A stretch of DNA of 64,000 nucleotides from Leptogranulimonas caecicola (GTDB taxonomy: Bacteria > Actinomycetota > Coriobacteriia > Coriobacteriales > Atopobiaceae). Positions 47,313 through 56,985 of the stretch are shown in pieces. The notes beneath the pieces were generated by a model. It saw only the letters and a list, made by a program, of their open reading frames with translations. It searched no databases and was not told the origin of the DNA. The DNA is taken from assembly GCF_023168405.1 (NCBI RefSeq), contig NZ_AP025285.1, positions 1,937,236 through 2,001,235 on the forward strand, read 5' to 3'. Every line of letters begins with the position of its first letter. Positions within the stretch are counted from its first letter, which is position 1. A program made the translations under genes and the position numbers.

Positions 47313-47549
47313 ATGACCCTCTATTACTTGCCTACCTGCCCTCACTGCCACAGGGTCATCAATTGGATCGAGGCCCATGGGCTCACTAATCGGTTCAATT
47401 TTGTAGATGCTTCCAGCGACTCTTCTGCACAGGAAGCACTCTTTCAGGCCTCCAGCGAAGGCAGCGTGCCTTGCCTGGTTACTCCAGAAGGGCGCGCTAT
47501 TGTAGGCGACACCCCTATCATCGAGTATCTAGAGACTCAGAACGCTTAA
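47313..47549 (+). CDS. Second glutaredoxin-like protein
   Basis: 78 residues. The ATG is preceded by AAGGAA. Active-site CPHC (residues 9-12), cis-proline in GSVPCLVTPEG and DTPIIEYLETQ match its neighbour, with which it shares about the same layout (thioredoxin fold lacking the last helices). The CPHC dipeptide is that of DsbA-type oxidases, which raises the redox potential, so the two proteins may differ in direction of electron flow. Tandem arrangement suggests a duplicated gene. No partner reductase is visible nearby. Confidence 0.82.
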   Translation: MTLYYLPTCPHCHRVINWIEAHGLTNRFNFVDASSDSSAQEALFQASSEGSVPCLVTPEGRAIVGDTPIIEYLETQNA

Positions 47550-47599
47550 GCTCCTAGCGTCTCAAGCGTTACGTCTCGCAGCACATCATTCATTTACGT

Positions 47600-47645
47600 A
47601 AACAACCTCCTTGTTTCCCTGGTAGAGGGAAACAAGGAGGTTGTT
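47600..47645. terminator. Perfect 21-bp bidirectional terminator
   Basis: AAACAACCTCCTTGTTTCCCT (47600 onward) pairs perfectly with its complement (47625-47645) around a GGTA loop. T-runs exist on both strands, serving the glutaredoxins and the convergent M28 gene. Confidence 0.92.
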
Positions 47646-47711
47646 TTGTCACACAGGATGCGATTGTGATAAAACAACTCCCTATCACAGCCGCTCATAT
47701 AGATATAGATT

Positions 47712-50378
47712 CTAAGACCTTCTGATAAGCTCCGAGACCAGTTTATTTACTTGAGACACTTGGGCTGGGTCGACGTTGACTGCGATATTCTCGGCAGTGT
47801 GAGCCAGTGCAGGCACCTCACCGGGATCGCATCCCATTAGCGTCACAGAGCGAATAGAGGCACGCATGGCGGGAGTGGCGTCGGTATCTGCCCAGGGTCG
47901 AGGACGCTCTGACAGAGGAATGTGAAGATCTTTGCTTATGCGGCCAAGGAATTTGAGAAGGCGACGGTCAGCACGCCGGTGAGAGATAAGGCCTTCCTGG
48001 GAGAGCGCAGTGAGTTGGCCAGCTCCCACAGAGTCGAGATTGATAAGGAATGCGCCACGTAGATCCTTGCGATGATTCTCTATGAAAGCTTTAGCTCCTG
48101 CATGGTCAAGCTCAGAGGCGCCCACAGCCACGAACCAAATGTCATGGGCTACCAGATCAACGTCGCCAAGAGAGAGAACGGCATCTTGCAGCTCTAGATC
48201 GTCACCCTGATCGCCTTCGCGAGTCTCCTCAGAACGAGTAGCACCGCCCTTCCAAGAAGAGCTGGAATCGTCATCATTAAAGGAATCCCAAGAACCAATG
48301 GACTCACCGTTAGACTTGGCGTCAAAGTCCTCATCTACACCAAGCCATGAGGCCATAGACTGCTCATCGGAAGCGTTCTTGCGATTCGCACGACGGGTCT
48401 TTGCACGACGTTTGGCAGTTTGGGTTTGATCAACCACTTCGAGAGGTTGAATGGGTACTGCGTCCGCAGCCATCTGAGAATTCTCATCTGTCACAGGGAT
48501 CTGTCTCACTGTCTCACGATGATACACAGAGGTACCTGCAGGTCCTTGGCTCCTTACTGTTTGGCGCGTCACCACAGTGCCTCCAGATACAGGCTGTTGA
48601 GCTGCGGGACCTTCATTGGGCATCTCATAGTTGGAAGCCTCGAGAGAAGATGCATCGAAGTCTTCAGGTGAGAAATCCAAAGGATTAACCTGGCTCAAGG
48701 GGCCAGACGCATCCATGGCCAGGGGATCTATCGCAGCCACAGAGGGATCAGGCAGGTCAAAGAGCGCTGCGCGACGGGCCACATTTACCGGGTTCGCAGG
48801 TGTGAACGATGAGGTTCCCCAAGAAGGATCGCTGGTTATATCGAACTCCTGCACGCGCTCAGAGATCACTGGTTGAGCCGCTATAGGCATTGCCTGAGTC
48901 GAACCACTGGCATCTTGAGTGGGGGAGGGCACTGCCATATCTGCAGGATCGACGGGAGTGTCAGCCCATGTAACAGAATTCTCCTCAGGCTGAGCCGGCG
49001 CCTTTGTGCCAGGCTCGACGTTGGTGTCGGCCCAAGTCACCTCATCTTGGCGCGCCTCGATATCTTTATTGGGGCCATGCACCAGCACCGGCGTCTCATC
49101 GTCGTGTTCATTGGCCTGGGAGATATGCTCACGCACATTGGAAGTGAACCGCTGAGCCGAGCGAGCAAGTCCGCGGAAGCGCTCGTGAAGCTCTCCCGCA
49201 ACTTCATTGACGCGAGGCATGCGGCCGGTGGGTTCGCTCACAGCACTGCGCACCTCATGGCTATAGGGAGAGGCTGTTGGCTCTATGGGCGTTTCTTCGA
49301 ACGATTCTGACTCTTGATAGGCCATAGTGTTTGTAGTGGGTGTAACACCTACTGTCACAACCTCATCTCGATAGATTATCTGACAGGTGGGCGGAAGGAT
49401 ACCTAAGCTCTCCAACACTTCTTGGCCATGGCGCACCGCAGAAGTGGCCTCGACCTTTGCAACTGTCTCTTGTGCTGGTTGCTGACGGGGACCCTCTTGA
49501 CCATAAGTTATCGTAACAGGTGTATCTACCTGCTGATATTGCTCTCCATTAAAGAGATCTTGGCCTTCTTGAGAGGGGACTGGCTCCTGTTGTTGAGATA
49601 GAGCCTCAAACTCATTGGTAAGGTGCTCTTCTAGTTGAGCCGCTTCCTCACCGTTCATCGCACGCATCACATCGTGAGATACACCCAACATGGCAGCCAC
49701 AGATGCATTGTTATCGTTGGCAGCGCCCGTAAGAGGTCCAAAGTGAGCCACGATGTTATTGATACCCCACAAAAGACCGGGCAGTGCAGCAATCATGCCT
49801 ATGATCCAGAAGATACGGCAGGGGAGAGAACCTGCCCCAAAGAGTTGGATGACGGCACAGATCAGAGCAATGACAGCGCCCAGGGGAGCTGCCTGATAGA
49901 TGAAGTGGCTGTAGGGGGAGAGAGCTGGCTTGGCAAGGAGCTCCTCATGACCCGTGTCGTAATGGGCCATCACAATGATGGGACGCACGCCGCGACCGGC
50001 ATGAGGCCCGCAACCTCTGTGGACACCGATGACGTTTTGGCTGCGCGCGGGAGGCAAAAGCCTGCTCACCACAGGATGACCGGTTACCAACAAGAATAGG
50101 ATAGCGGCGCTTAGCACTGCTATTACAAGCCCCAACACCGCAAGGCCAATGCCATTGATGCCTGCCACAACAATGCCCGCAAATAGAAGCACAAAGGCAA
50201 TACCTGTTACCAACTTACCGTGGGCCGGCGCCATAATATCCTGGCGCTGCACAGAGAGACCGTTCTCGTTGAGCAGAGTCTCGATTATATCTGCCGCCAC
50301 TACCTCTTCTTGAGTATTGGCAGGAGCGATCTCGATCTTGGAGTCAAGATAGCCGAGGTACTTATCGCTCATGGACAT
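47712..50378 (-). CDS. Membrane M28-peptidase-like protein split by a long disordered insertion
   Basis: 888 residues from the ATG at 50378 (GGAGG 9 nt before); the ATG at 50387 is also possible. Peptidase pieces: VMAHYDTGHEE (~138, first metal His/Asp), GAANDNNASVAA (~221, equivalent of GADDNASG), then FVAVGASELDHAGA (~756), INLDSVGAG (~778) and ALAHTAEN (~859). Together these supply the usual M28 metal ligands. Two hydrophobic pairs (~60-105 and ~165-215) put it in the membrane. Between ~260 and ~715 sits a Gln/Glu/Pro/Ser-rich, low-complexity insertion with repeats such as VTWADTNVEP/VTWADTPVDP. The role is unknown; it may process membrane or wall proteins. A single gene with a strong terminator and a long upstream gap. 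Confidence 0.8.
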   Translation of the reverse strand: MSMSDKYLGYLDSKIEIAPANTQEEVVAADIIETLLNENGLSVQRQDIMAPAHGKLVTGIAFVLLFAGIVVAGINGIGLAVLGLVIAVLSAAILFLLVTGHPVVSRLLPPARSQNVIGVHRGCGPHAGRGVRPIIVMAHYDTGHEELLAKPALSPYSHFIYQAAPLGAVIALICAVIQLFGAGSLPCRIFWIIGMIAALPGLLWGINNIVAHFGPLTGAANDNNASVAAMLGVSHDVMRAMNGEEAAQLEEHLTNEFEALSQQQEPVPSQEGQDLFNGEQYQQVDTPVTITYGQEGPRQQPAQETVAKVEATSAVRHGQEVLESLGILPPTCQIIYRDEVVTVGVTPTTNTMAYQESESFEETPIEPTASPYSHEVRSAVSEPTGRMPRVNEVAGELHERFRGLARSAQRFTSNVREHISQANEHDDETPVLVHGPNKDIEARQDEVTWADTNVEPGTKAPAQPEENSVTWADTPVDPADMAVPSPTQDASGSTQAMPIAAQPVISERVQEFDITSDPSWGTSSFTPANPVNVARRAALFDLPDPSVAAIDPLAMDASGPLSQVNPLDFSPEDFDASSLEASNYEMPNEGPAAQQPVSGGTVVTRQTVRSQGPAGTSVYHRETVRQIPVTDENSQMAADAVPIQPLEVVDQTQTAKRRAKTRRANRKNASDEQSMASWLGVDEDFDAKSNGESIGSWDSFNDDDSSSSWKGGATRSEETREGDQGDDLELQDAVLSLGDVDLVAHDIWFVAVGASELDHAGAKAFIENHRKDLRGAFLINLDSVGAGQLTALSQEGLISHRRADRRLLKFLGRISKDLHIPLSERPRPWADTDATPAMRASIRSVTLMGCDPGEVPALAHTAENIAVNVDPAQVSQVNKLVSELIRRS

Positions 50379-51116
50379 TGGCGTCATCCTCCATGGGTCC
50401 GGTGCTGCCTAAGCGCACCTATGGCTTCGTTTAGGGGTGCATTGCTCATGGGAGCAAGCCATATACCCGCAAGTATACGACCCCAGCCACACCCAAAAGC
50501 GCTGCTTAGGACATACCTCTTTAACTAACCGCAATTTACACGGGCAGAACTTTGGCCTGTTACGAACCCTTATGGTTGTTCTACTTCATTCCCATTAGCT
50601 GTGTCACTAGGTTACGAAGAGTGTGATACAGCCATGTCTGACAATAATTCTCCGGAATAGGATGACTGAAAGACAACTAAACCTCATTACCCCAGCTAAA
50701 TGCCTAGGTTAACCCTAGAGTTGAACGTTATGGTTATGAGGGGAGCGTTTTTCCAGATCAGGGCCGAACAGTCGTTACTATCACTTGCCGTTTCACAAAT
50801 ACCATAATGTATGTGATAAGAGGACTGTTTTCATCTCGTAAGATCTCACAAGTGAGACTCACAGATATGTCTATTCAGTTATCGAAGTATTCCTATCACT
50901 AGTTAAGTGACACTACTCATCACAGTTTTGTATCATGCAAACTATAACATCACATAACAGCTGCTAGATATAAGCATCAGCATCCCTCTATTGTTGTGAT
51001 ATGAGAGATCACAAATAGGTATCTTGTTTCATTATTCTGTTTTCGTGCAAATGAAGGCGCTCAGCTCGCAAGAGACTGAGCGCCTTGATCTTTCATGGCT
51101 TACCGCAAGAGGAAAG
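50379..51116. other. 738-bp gene-free region with repeated TGTGATA/TATCAC sites
   Basis: AT-rich. TATCAC or GTGATA occurs near 50620, 50778, 50815, 50893 and 50996, with further palindromes such as TCTCACAAGTGAGA (~50865). No open frame of note. It could hold an upstream regulatory region or an unannotated RNA. Confidence 0.55.
51054..51086 (-). terminator. Terminator of the DinG-type gene
   Basis: Perfect 11-bp stem AAGGCGCTCAG with CTGAGCGCCTT, followed on the minus strand by CATTTGC. 30 bp past the stop. Confidence 0.85.
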
Positions 51117-54100
51117 TTAGTCCTCGTGCTGTCGGCGCCATGACTCGATGAACTCTCCCAAATTTGCGCTAGAAATAGTAGACACATTGGCGCTTGGAAG
51201 CGCATTGATAAACGTCCTGCCATAGCGCTTGGTCATGAGGCGCTGATCACACAGGATGAGGAGTCCCTTATCGGTAGAAGTACGAATGAGACGTCCTGCA
51301 GCTTGTTTGACAGCGAGGACAGCCTCGGGCAGCGAGTAACGCCACCAAGCACGGCGATCTCGGGCTTCACGCTCCCTTACTAGCGGATCATTGGGATTTG
51401 CAAAGGGGAGCTTAGGGATCACCACACAGCGCAGCGTGTCGCCAGCAGCGTCGAACCCTTCCCAGAATGATTTGAGAGCCAGCAAGGAGAGTTCTTTGTC
51501 ATCAATAAAGCGAGAACGCAGGCGTTGAATATTGGAATTGCGCATCTGATAGGCGACTTCTAAGCCCGCCTCCTTGAGTCGTGGAGCCAAAAGGCTGTTC
51601 ACGCGTTCAAGATCCCGACGATTGGTAAAGAGTGTAAGCACCGAGCCACCCATAGCTATGTGGATATCATAGAGAGCGTCTACCAGCCGAGGTGTGTAGT
51701 CGCGTGAGTAGGGATCAGGAAGGTCGTGGGGCACCACTACAGCCATATGATCATCGAAGTCATAGCAAGAGGGGAGTCGAAGCGTCTTAATTTGAGGCTT
51801 CTCCTGAGTGGGACTTGTCATAACTCGGTCAAGACCCACATTCTCCATAAAGTGGTCGAAGTTATTGCCAATAGCCAGAGTCGCAGAGCAATAGATTACT
51901 GAGAGCATGTCTGGGTACCAGTGGCTGGCCAACTCCTCGCCAATGTCGAGCTTCTCGGCAGCAAGGCGTTCCTGTCCGCGCTTGGCTTTGGTGCGGGGAG
52001 CTTCCAGGTAGTAGACATAACTGCTATCGGTACCTGCAAGAATAATGCGTAAGGAGTCAAAGAGCCGAGAAAGGCTATCCAATGGGCGCATCATCTCGCG
52101 CGAGGCACTAGGAAGGGCCTCTGTGGCGGCTACCTGAGCCTCACGCAGGAATCGTAGAGCTTCCTCTAGAGCCTTGGCAAAGATTTCACCAGATTCTGCT
52201 AGCTGGGACCATTGCTCGGTTTGACGAACATCAGGATTGATCCAGATAGTGGCGTCCTCATAGGCGTTTGCAGGAGCCAACGTCGCCAGCAACAGCATGT
52301 CGTCGAAGAAGTTCGCTGAAGCCACCTGGGCGCGATCCAACGCAGCAGCACCCTTCACTAGCAGCCGCTGGGGGAGAGCGGCAGCCTCGGTACCTGCGAT
52401 TTGATTCATGAGAGTATGGATCGCGCCAGTTTTAGAGGAGCCAAGGGCCGCAAAGGCCTGGCGGGCATCAGCAGCAGAGACTGAGAGGGCCCACTGGCGG
52501 CGCGCCTCGTCGGCAAAGGAATGAGCCTCATCAACAACCCAATGGGCCATAGGCGGCAGCAGGCGGTTTTCTGCAGCTACATTCAGCAAAAGCAGCGAGT
52601 GGTTGGTCACTACGATGTCAGCGGATGCCGCACGGCGGCGTGCACCGTGAAGCAAACATCCCTCAGTGAAGAAGGGGCAACGGCCATGGAGGCACTCTTC
52701 AGGCGTAGTGGTGATCATAGATCTGGGCACATTTCGCCAGCGCACGCCCAAACTATCGAGGTCTCCCTCGGGCATCTGACTTACTGCAGCTAGATTCACT
52801 GCGATGGCGGTCAGCATGTCGGCCGCCACAGTGTTTTCCGAGCGCTTGGAGGTATCGACCAAATGGAGCGGCAAATCGCCGTCCATTGCCCTCACGATCT
52901 TGCGAAGGCAGGGGTAATGGTCGTAGCCCTTAAGGGCCATGAAGCGCAGGCCACCGGGAAGCACCTGGCTCAATGCGGGCAGCTCCTGGGAAATCAATTG
53001 ATCTGTGAGCACATTGGTTTTTGTGGCAACGCCGCAGGTCACATGGTTATCCTTGGCAAAGCGCGCCAACGGATAAAGGTAGGCCATGGACTTGCCCACC
53101 CCCGTGCCTGCCTCCACTGCCAGGTGAGAAGAGCTGTCAAGCGCATCCCGTACCGCTTGAGCAAACTCCACCTGCTCAGCGCGCTGCTCAAAGGCTTCGA
53201 AGATCTCACCTAAGGCGCCCTCACCGCTAAAGGCCGCCTCAACCTCGGCTGCACTGGGGGCAGTGAGGGAGCAGATCTTCTCGGCAGCGTTGTCTTTCAC
53301 TTCGCCATGAAGGGCCTCAATGAGCGCTTTGCGGGTCTTGAGCAGCGAGAACTCTGCAGACTCAGCTGATACCGGGGCAAAGGGAGCTGCCGATAAGGAC
53401 GCGCCCTGGGCAGCAGGGGAGCGGTCCAAGGATGCAAGGGGGTTGTTCTCGGCAATATAAGAAAAGAGTTGCCTGTAAGGCCACTGTACCTCGGGGTGCA
53501 TGGCAGCCAGTTGCGCAGCCAAACCCGCAGGCATATGGGCGATTCCTAGCAGCAGGATGCGCCAGATGCCGGAGAGCGCCTCGACGTCGGCCATGGCGCG
53601 GTGGGAGACAGGGTTGCATTGGAAGGCCTCGGCCAGCGTGGCGAGCCTATGGCTCTTAAGAGCCGGCAACGCGATGCGTGAGAGAGCTAAAGAGTCGATC
53701 CAATTAGTGGAGACTCGGTAGCCGCCCTGGACATTCTCGATGAACGTTCTATCAAATATTGCATTGTGTGCCACCACGGGGGAGCCTGCCACAAAGTCTG
53801 CCAGCTGCGCCACCGCCCGCTTGGCGGCAGGAGCGCCTTTCACATGCTCATTAGTGATGCCGGTGAGCGCGGTGATCTCTTGGGGGATTTCGCCCTTGGG
53901 TGCCACGAAGGTTTCGAAGCGATCCACCACTTCGCGACCGCTAATGCGCTGAGCTGCGATTTCTATAAGTTCACACTCGCGGAACGAGAGGCCTGTGGTC
54001 TCGGTATCCAGCACAATGATGTCTTCTTCCAGCGGCCCAAAATCCACCAATGCGGCCTCATGAACCAAGTTTCGATAAGGAGCCTTGATGAACTCCGGAG

Positions 54101-54149
54101 TCTCTGGAAGGAACAGATCGTCCACGGTTACCGGGAGCTGTTGAGCCAT
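51117..54149 (-). CDS. dinG: DnaQ-like exonuclease fused to DinG-type superfamily 2 helicase
   Basis: 1010 residues. The N-terminal part (~40-200) is a DEDDh 3'-5' exonuclease (VLDTETTGL, SPVVAHNAIFD, SHRAMADVEAL). The helicase starts near 300: Walker A EAGTGVGKS (~345), cysteines in CLHGRCPFFTEGC that suit an iron-sulfur site, DEAH box VDEAHSF (~540), and C-terminal motifs including LALKSFWEGFDAAGD and QAAGRLIRT. The fusion is the common DinG form of Gram-positives. It probably unwinds and trims damaged DNA or R-loops. Its upstream neighbour on the same strand is ddl, 130 bp away. Confidence 0.93.
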   Translation of the reverse strand: MAQQLPVTVDDLFLPETPEFIKAPYRNLVHEAALVDFGPLEEDIIVLDTETTGLSFRECELIEIAAQRISGREVVDRFETFVAPKGEIPQEITALTGITNEHVKGAPAAKRAVAQLADFVAGSPVVAHNAIFDRTFIENVQGGYRVSTNWIDSLALSRIALPALKSHRLATLAEAFQCNPVSHRAMADVEALSGIWRILLLGIAHMPAGLAAQLAAMHPEVQWPYRQLFSYIAENNPLASLDRSPAAQGASLSAAPFAPVSAESAEFSLLKTRKALIEALHGEVKDNAAEKICSLTAPSAAEVEAAFSGEGALGEIFEAFEQRAEQVEFAQAVRDALDSSSHLAVEAGTGVGKSMAYLYPLARFAKDNHVTCGVATKTNVLTDQLISQELPALSQVLPGGLRFMALKGYDHYPCLRKIVRAMDGDLPLHLVDTSKRSENTVAADMLTAIAVNLAAVSQMPEGDLDSLGVRWRNVPRSMITTTPEECLHGRCPFFTEGCLLHGARRRAASADIVVTNHSLLLLNVAAENRLLPPMAHWVVDEAHSFADEARRQWALSVSAADARQAFAALGSSKTGAIHTLMNQIAGTEAAALPQRLLVKGAAALDRAQVASANFFDDMLLLATLAPANAYEDATIWINPDVRQTEQWSQLAESGEIFAKALEEALRFLREAQVAATEALPSASREMMRPLDSLSRLFDSLRIILAGTDSSYVYYLEAPRTKAKRGQERLAAEKLDIGEELASHWYPDMLSVIYCSATLAIGNNFDHFMENVGLDRVMTSPTQEKPQIKTLRLPSCYDFDDHMAVVVPHDLPDPYSRDYTPRLVDALYDIHIAMGGSVLTLFTNRRDLERVNSLLAPRLKEAGLEVAYQMRNSNIQRLRSRFIDDKELSLLALKSFWEGFDAAGDTLRCVVIPKLPFANPNDPLVREREARDRRAWWRYSLPEAVLAVKQAAGRLIRTSTDKGLLILCDQRLMTKRYGRTFINALPSANVSTISSANLGEFIESWRRQHED

Positions 54150-54282
54150 AGGGGCCCTTTCTTCGCGCTGGCTTCAAGAGCCACAAGTATAGGAGAGCGG
54201 AACGGCGAGATGATGATGCGACCTGACACCGTGCCGCGCCTGTGCATGAGAGGGGATAGATTCGCAGGGTCTACCTGGCCTT

Positions 54283-55233
54283 TTAGTTACCAGCCTCCAA
54301 TGCCCACTCTATGAACATACGGCAAAGCTTCGAGAAAGGAATGCCATCATGGGCCGCAGAATCTGGCAGCAGTGAGCGCTCTGTCATGCCAGGGATGGTG
54401 TTGGTCTCCAGGATCACTGGGGTGCCGTCTGCCTTCACGATAAAGTCGCTGCGCGAGCAACCCGCGCAACCTAAGGCCTGATGGGCCATAACAGCCAGCT
54501 CTTGAGCACGCCCATAGACGTCAGGGGCCAAGCGTGCGGGCATCACATGATGGAGCTCGCTGGGCTCATACTTGGCTTTGAGGTCGTAGAACTCGCCCTC
54601 CATAACCACTTCGACGATAGGCAGGGCGCGAGCGTCCTCATTGCCAATGACAGGCACCGTGATCTCGGTACCAACCACGCACTCCTCGATAAGGGCGTGA
54701 TCCGAGGACTCCAACGCCAGCTTGACGGCATCGTCGATTTGCTCAGGCGCCGTGACGCGAGTCACACCGTAGCTGGAGCCATTGACGGCAGGCTTGATGA
54801 AGAGAGGAAGGCCCAGCTCTTCCACCACTGCACCAGGATTCACCACTTCGCCGCGATGGACGCAGAGGCCGCGAGGCACAGGGATGCCTGCCTGCTCATA
54901 GAGGAGCTTGGAGACGTCTTTGTCGGCGCCCATGGCGCTTGCAAGCACACCTGAGAAGGTGTAGGGGATATGCAACACCTCCAGCAGGCCCTGGATGCAG
55001 CCATCCTCGCCAAAGGCGCCATGCATAGCCACAAACGCCACGTCATAATGGCCGTCCGAGAGGGCAACCACGAACTGAGGGTCTGCCACATCGAGCATGT
55101 CCACGTGCTCGAACCCAGCCTCTGCCAGCGCCTTAGCCACTGCCTCAGCCGAGCTATGGCTCACATCGCGCTCGTCTGCCCAACCTCCCCAGAGAAGTGC
55201 GACGTGATTTTTCGTGACATCTGTGCTGCTCAT
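54283..55233 (-). CDS. ddl: D-alanine--D-alanine ligase
   Basis: 316 residues from the ATG at 55233 (GGGAG before it); the longer frame to 55392 lacks a site and would overlap the rlmN promoter. ATP-grasp enzyme making the D-Ala-D-Ala end of peptidoglycan. Visible: LLWGGWADERDVSHSSA (the family's GGxSxExxVS region in altered form), HGAFGEDGCIQGLLE, FIKPAVNGSSYGV, EECVVGTEITVPV, and the C-terminal metal site SRSDFIVKADGTPVILETNT. Whether it makes D-Ala-D-Ala or D-Ala-D-Lac was not determined. Divergent from rlmN with a 105-bp shared promoter region. Confidence 0.93.
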   Translation of the reverse strand: MSSTDVTKNHVALLWGGWADERDVSHSSAEAVAKALAEAGFEHVDMLDVADPQFVVALSDGHYDVAFVAMHGAFGEDGCIQGLLEVLHIPYTFSGVLASAMGADKDVSKLLYEQAGIPVPRGLCVHRGEVVNPGAVVEELGLPLFIKPAVNGSSYGVTRVTAPEQIDDAVKLALESSDHALIEECVVGTEITVPVIGNEDARALPIVEVVMEGEFYDLKAKYEPSELHHVMPARLAPDVYGRAQELAVMAHQALGCAGCSRSDFIVKADGTPVILETNTIPGMTERSLLPDSAAHDGIPFSKLCRMFIEWALEAGN

Positions 55234-55337
55234 GGGCGCTCCCAACACCTTTGCAACGATAGGAATAGACTTGTAGAACTTACAGTCTGCTCCCGAGGAT
55301 ACCCCACTCATCAGGCCATTTAAGACAAGGAACCACG

Positions 55338-56525
55338 ATGCCCGAGAATCCCCGTACAACCAAGACCAAATCTCCGTCTGCTGCCGATACACCCGCAGCC
55401 CCCGTCGCTGGAGGCATTTGTGCCATTGACAGCGAGACGGTAGTTGCCACCTATGATGCCGCCAAGGAAGACGCCAAGAGCGCGAAAACCTCTCGCGCGA
55501 AGGTCAATTTGGCAGAACTCTCCCATGATGAGCTGGTCGAGTTTCTCGGCACGCTAGGGGAACCCGCTTTTCGCGCCAAACAGATCGAGGATTGGGTGCG
55601 CTCCAAGAACGTGCGCAGCTTTGACGAGATGACCAACCTTTCCAAAGCACTGCGCGCGAAGCTCAGCGAGACAGCCACCTTAGGAGGCGTGACCGAAGTG
55701 GCCCGCCAAGAGTCCGCCGACGGCAGCCGCAAATACCTTGTGGCCTTTGACGACGGCACCTCGGTGGAATGCGTAGGCATGCCCCATGGCGACAAACTCT
55801 CTGCCTGTGTCTCCACCCAAGCAGGCTGCCGCATGGGATGCCTCTTTTGCGCCACTGGCCAGGGAGGCTTCACCCGTAATCTCACAGCCGATGAGATCTA
55901 TGCCCAGGCCGCCCATATCGCTCAAGATTTTGGACGCAGAATCACCTCTGTGGTACTCATGGGTCAAGGCGAGCCTTTCGCCAACTACGACGCCACCCTG
56001 GAAGCCATGCGTGAGATGAACAGCCCCGAGGGCCTAGGTATTGGCGCACGCCACATCACGGTTTCCACCTGCGGCATCATCCCGGGCATTCGCGCGCTCT
56101 CCCAGGAGCCTGAGCAGTTTGGCTTGGCAGTCTCTCTGCACTCTGCCGTGCCCGAGACACGCAACACCTTGATGCCCGGCGTTAAAAAGTACAGCCTCAA
56201 GCGCCTGCACGACGCCATGAAGGACTATACCGAGAAGACCCGCCGCCGCCCCACCTATGAGTACGCCATGATCCGTGGCATCAACGACGACGACGCCTCC
56301 CTGGATGCCCTGGTGGACTTTTGCGCCGGCACCCTATGCCACGTGAACCTCATTGCTCTAAACCATCTGCCGGGCTCAAAACTGGAACCTTCCGATCCTG
56401 CTCGCTTGGACGCTTTTGTAAAACGCCTGAGCTCTGTGGGAGTCGAGACCACCATCCGTCAGTCTCGCGGAGCAGACATCGACGCTGCCTGCGGCCAGCT
56501 CAAACAACGTAAAGCTGCCAAGTAG
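55338..56525 (+). CDS. rlmN: 23S rRNA/tRNA adenine-C2 methyltransferase RlmN
   Basis: 395 residues. The ATG at 55338 follows AAGGAA. Radical SAM enzyme that methylates A2503 of 23S rRNA (and A37 of some tRNAs). The radical SAM cysteines are C164, C168 and C171 in CRMGCLFC, with VLMGQGEPFANYD and VSLHSAVPETRNTLMP, and later cysteines (FCAGTLCHVN, DAACGQL). The first ~50 residues are an extra low-complexity segment before the usual start (LAELSHDELVEFLGTLGEPA), so a later start is conceivable. A good terminator follows at 56539. Confidence 0.96.
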   Translation: MPENPRTTKTKSPSAADTPAAPVAGGICAIDSETVVATYDAAKEDAKSAKTSRAKVNLAELSHDELVEFLGTLGEPAFRAKQIEDWVRSKNVRSFDEMTNLSKALRAKLSETATLGGVTEVARQESADGSRKYLVAFDDGTSVECVGMPHGDKLSACVSTQAGCRMGCLFCATGQGGFTRNLTADEIYAQAAHIAQDFGRRITSVVLMGQGEPFANYDATLEAMREMNSPEGLGIGARHITVSTCGIIPGIRALSQEPEQFGLAVSLHSAVPETRNTLMPGVKKYSLKRLHDAMKDYTEKTRRRPTYEYAMIRGINDDDASLDALVDFCAGTLCHVNLIALNHLPGSKLEPSDPARLDAFVKRLSSVGVETTIRQSRGADIDAACGQLKQRKAAK

Positions 56526-56538
56526 CCCAGTAGGGGAG

Positions 56539-56575
56539 GGGTGGGTTTCCCGATATCTTGCCAAGAAACCCACCC
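56539..56575 (+). terminator. rlmN terminator with a 13-mer variant in its arm
   Basis: Perfect 11-bp stem GGGTGGGTTTC (56539-56549) with GAAACCCACCC (56565-56575). The right arm region reads TGCCAAGAAACCC, one base from the repeated 13-mer. No T-run. Confidence 0.75.
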
Positions 56576-56631
56576 TATGAGTTGAAGCTTGCCCCTTACT
56601 CTCAGTGTACCTGAGCTGCGTCTCGACACAA

Positions 56632-56661
56632 AAATAGGGCACCCTCTAGGGCGCCCTATTT
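56632..56661. terminator. Bidirectional terminator between rlmN and the parB-side operon
   Basis: AAATAGGGC/GCCCTATTT stem with inner CCC/GGG. T-rich on both strands. It ends the parB-linked small gene on the minus strand. Confidence 0.85.
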
Positions 56662-56739
56662 CTTTAACTTGCTACTAAGATGAGAGCTTAGTTGGCGTTG
56701 ATTAGATTACAGGTCAGCCTGCCTGAATAACTTCACGAT

Positions 56740-56985
56740 TTAATAACCCATCTTTTCCCACTGCTGTGCAATCCAGGCTTGATTAGCTTCCAGTCTCACT
56801 GCCTCTTTGCGACTCTCTTCTGACTCTCCCATCTTCTCAGTCATAGACTTGCCAAGATCTATGGCCTTAGAAACAGTGGCCTTAAAATTCTCCCTTGCCT
56901 CAGGGGTCAAAAGATAGTGATAGGCAGCATAGCCCATTCCCACCACAAAACCAGAAGCCACAATAAGCTTGAGGGGCTTATTCAC
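56740..56985 (-). CDS. Small membrane protein downstream of parB (YtxH-like), function unknown
   Basis: 81 residues from the GTG at 56985, which follows AAAAGG with 9-nt spacing; the ATG at 56994 sits too close to that site. It overlaps the parB end by 8 bp, so translation is probably coupled. One membrane helix (LIVASGFVVGMGYAAYHYLL, ~6-25) is followed by a charged helix (KATVSKAIDLGKSMTEKMGE, ESRKEAVRLEANQAW). The layout resembles YtxH-type envelope proteins. A role in chromosome segregation is suggested only by position at the end of parAB. Confidence 0.65.
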   Translation of the reverse strand: MNKPLKLIVASGFVVGMGYAAYHYLLTPEARENFKATVSKAIDLGKSMTEKMGESEESRKEAVRLEANQAWIAQQWEKMGY

